Assembly (NCBI GenBank): GCA_950295325.1
Contig: OX485809.1
Span: 21,034,144-21,080,000 of the forward strand
Reading direction: 5' to 3'
Origin: Polytrichum commune
Lineage: Eukaryota; Streptophyta; Polytrichopsida; Polytrichales; Polytrichaceae
Length of the DNA stretch: 45,857 bases
Below are positions 43,634 through 45,857 of the stretch, one piece after another. Numbering within the stretch: the stretch's first letter is position 1; each line of letters begins with the position of its first letter. The position numbers and the translations under genes are program-made. Below the pieces are notes generated by a model that saw nothing but the letters and a program-made list of their open reading frames with translations, was not told the DNA's origin and searched no databases.

Positions 43634-44214
43634 TAAGGGTCCCACCACATTTCTTGGTATAGGCTTCAATTAGAGTAAATAACCATTCAAACTGGATATA
43701 TTGTATCTGCACGGCCCGGTGAAGAGAATTAGTTAACTATGAGGCAACTAACCTATATGAGAGCTATTTAATCTCATGCCCACACCACCTAATTAAATGT
43801 TAGATTCAAATAAAAGCTATCAACCTAGAAGTTGGCTAACTTTTTGAACCTTGCTTTTATCGAGAAATCTTAACTATTCACACCCGTAATGCTAACTAAC
43901 TTATTACCGATGATTAACCCATTTTATTTCTTGGATGCATGCTTCTCAATTTTCCCATCTCTTCTTTATTCTACTATGAGGTGGACCATACTATTTCTTA
44001 CATCATATTACAAATTAGCGTTTATTACAAATAAACCACAATATGTATTGAGAAGTAGTATCACAATATCATCTTCAATGTTCAAATTTAGGTTCATCAT
44101 ACCATTTAGTAGCATATGATTTCATACTAATTATTATGAAACACAAATGGTGTCGACCACAAAGTCATAATGGTCACAATTAGTGTTCTAGTTCTCTTAA
44201 CTAGATGGTGTGGA
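43634..44214. other. AT-rich spacer, nothing recognised
   Basis: A 76-codon frame (43,889-44,119) is hydrophobic, reflecting T-rich DNA. No motif. Confidence 0.5.
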
Positions 44215-44600
44215 TGGACTCTAAGGTGTTTGGGTGGAATGCAATTTGTTTTGAATGCTCTCCAACTTCTACCAATTAGGTTTACACAATGAAACTTATG
44301 TTGCATAACAAGTCTATGACGAAACATTGGCAAAAATTAGATTGAAAATTGGATCTCCTGTTATTTAGTGAAGGTTATTGAAAGTGCATGTTTGGTGATC
44401 ACTAACTAAATACATCGGTCCTCCTAAATTTGTTTACTATTGTGTAAACATTTGATAGAATTCGAAGAGCAGTCCAATTTTTTTTGAACTTGTGTTGTGG
44501 TGTTTGTTCTTTGATCCTCACCGACACACACAATAATTTATAGGGGTCCAATTAAGAAACATATTTGAGTAACACCCGCATACCTTACAATGGGTATAGA
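44215..44600 (+). repeat. R2 dispersed repeat, copy 2
   Basis: Colinear with 31,925-32,290, including AATGCTCTCCAACTTCTACC, GTGGTGTTTGTTCTTTGAT, TCACCGACACA and AACACCCGCATACCTTAC. Confidence 0.65.
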
Positions 44601-44699
44601 CGGGCTTGTTGATTATAAAACAATAATAGAAAATATGGTCCCAAAGAACATGTTTCAATCAAATACACTAAGTAGTCATGTTAGTGTATGAAAAATTAC

Positions 44700-44985
44700 C
44701 GTGGAAATAGTCACCATGGACCATTCAAATCGTCTAATTGAAAGAAATTGGACTACACATTCAAAATATGCTAATCATTCTAGGCGTAGTAGTTAACATG
44801 ATTTTCTTTTCTTTTCTTTTCTTTTCTTTTCGGGGGGGGGGGGAGGAGGGGGACCTATATGACCACTTATTGAGCATGAGAATCTTCACTTTAATAATGA
44901 ATTTCATTATAAGGCAAATGACTATGGGGCATGATTTGGATTTGCTAATCACCTCGCACTAATTGTGTGTTTCATATCCTAAGAG
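44700..44985 (+). repeat. R1 dispersed repeat with TTTTC and G13 tracts
   Basis: AATTGGACTACACATTCAAA, a (TTTTC)n run at about 44,802-44,830, about 13 G, GGGGGACCTATATGACCACT, CTTCACTTTAATAATGA and GATTTGGATTTGCTAATCAC follow in R1 order. The microsatellite sits directly beside the G-tract. Confidence 0.75.
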
Positions 44986-45857
44986 AAGCACAATTCCAAT
45001 TTAGGTGACAAACAAGATTGAAATAAATTACTTAAATATGAGCAAAATGACAAATGTCGATTTTACATTAGTTAGAACCTCTACAAAATCCCATGTGTTG
45101 CCTCAAAAAGTAGTACTTTGGAACAAAAGTGATGAACATGCTTATCAACCCAACCCAAGGGAGGGAATGCTAGAGACCGCGTATTCTAGAGCAAGAACAT
45201 AGCCAACAATTTGTGGCAACCAATTAAGTCAAAGGAGCGAATTTTGGAGTCCCCTTCAAAATTGGAAATGCCACATAGGATGCCCAAATTAGTATACCTA
45301 GCCATACCAATTTTTGATTATTCTACATTATACCAACTTGAGGTAGATCTTTACAAGACCCCTAACATGGGTGACACACATCCCAATGGCAAAGACTACA
45401 ATAGGGCACATGACCAAAGAAATTCCAACATTGAACAAGGCTATTGGTTGAGAGTCAAAAAGTTGACCCAAGGAATTTACGGTTCGGTCTTAGTCATGCA
45501 AAGTATGAACAAATAAAAATGAATTGGTGCTAATGTGACATTAATAGCTTGCCAAATCTTAACGGTCATTGCGCAACAAAAATACTCGTTATTTGAGGAA
45601 TCAATTTCAAACTTGGAACTCATATTGAGCCCAAATATAAGGTCAAGTGGGGGGGGGGTGTTTTGGACCAAGTTTCTTGAAACCGGACTCTAATATCAAC
45701 CCACCCTAAATTATGCAACACGTGAGGTTATGAATTCAGGAGAGAGGGAATTATCGCGTATGAGTGTACATCTCATTCATCAAACCTGAATTTCCTTGAA
45801 GAAATTAGAATACAATCATCCACAAACCCGTAGGGATCAAGTATTTTATGTTGGATG
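44986..45857. other. AT-rich DNA with two unsupported frames
   Basis: Frames of 65 codons (45,005-45,202) and 101 codons (45,211-45,516) lie in sequence on the + strand but in different phases. Neither has a known motif. If related, they would be a frameshifted remnant. A G10 run is at about 45,650. The window ends without another feature. Confidence 0.35.

Noticed and set aside
45005-45516. Frameshifted gene made of two consecutive frames
   Set aside because: No recognisable motif in either part and no evidence of coding codon use beyond chance.

Overview
The window looks like plant nuclear DNA from a repeat-rich, gene-poor region. The evidence is an AT-rich background with many short non-coding spacers, long CT microsatellites, many small terminal-inverted-repeat (TIR) elements with TAA/TTA target duplications, SINE-like units, and one fragment of a plant/animal-type hAT transposase. 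No bacterial or organellar gene organisation is visible. The lineage (bryophyte, fern, lycophyte or seed plant) cannot be decided from the sequence alone. I find no intact, convincing protein-coding gene. All open frames are short, low-complexity, degenerate, or lie inside repeats.

Layout. Bases 1-2,061 are a pyrimidine-rich, GC-richer block: a CT microsatellite, CT/CCT-rich leader-like DNA, a perfect 14-bp palindrome containing TGACGTCA, and a G-rich minisatellite. It may be the edge of a promoter/5'-leader region. Bases 2,118-2,742 hold a sharp hairpin and the last ~85 codons of an hAT transposase. Bases 2,743-25,800 are mostly unrecognised AT-rich DNA. Many small elements are scattered in it: a possible 662-bp element with a 10-bp target duplication and a shortened tRNA-like unit; two palindromic MITEs; two copies of a GGG..TTTACA-ended MITE; PIF/Harbinger-like MITEs; a 301-bp element with 12-G ends; and a 417-bp element with an 8-bp target duplication. 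Bases 25,800-27,800 contain degenerate coding-like segments, including a possible retrotransposon gag piece on the minus strand. Bases 28,000-36,050 hold two copies of a 510-bp TIR element, three palindromic elements in a row, an element rich in AACCGGTT, and a three-copy ~395-bp tandem array.

The best-supported structure is at 36,701-38,989. Two ~1.14-kb relatives of a PIF/Harbinger-like family are present, one inserted inside the other in opposite orientation at a TAA. The outer one in turn sits at a TAA inside a dispersed repeat (R1) whose uninterrupted relative is at 40,014. The result is a 2.29-kb foldback with arms of about 1.1 kb. The right end (39,000-45,857) is dominated by further R1 and R2 repeat copies, a SINE, a tandem pair of palindromic units and a 304-bp MITE.

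The elements seen here are non-autonomous; no transposase able to move the PIF/Harbinger-like ones is present, so mobilisation would have to come from elsewhere in the genome. Repeat identities were read by eye, and family names (R1, R2, R3) are local labels.
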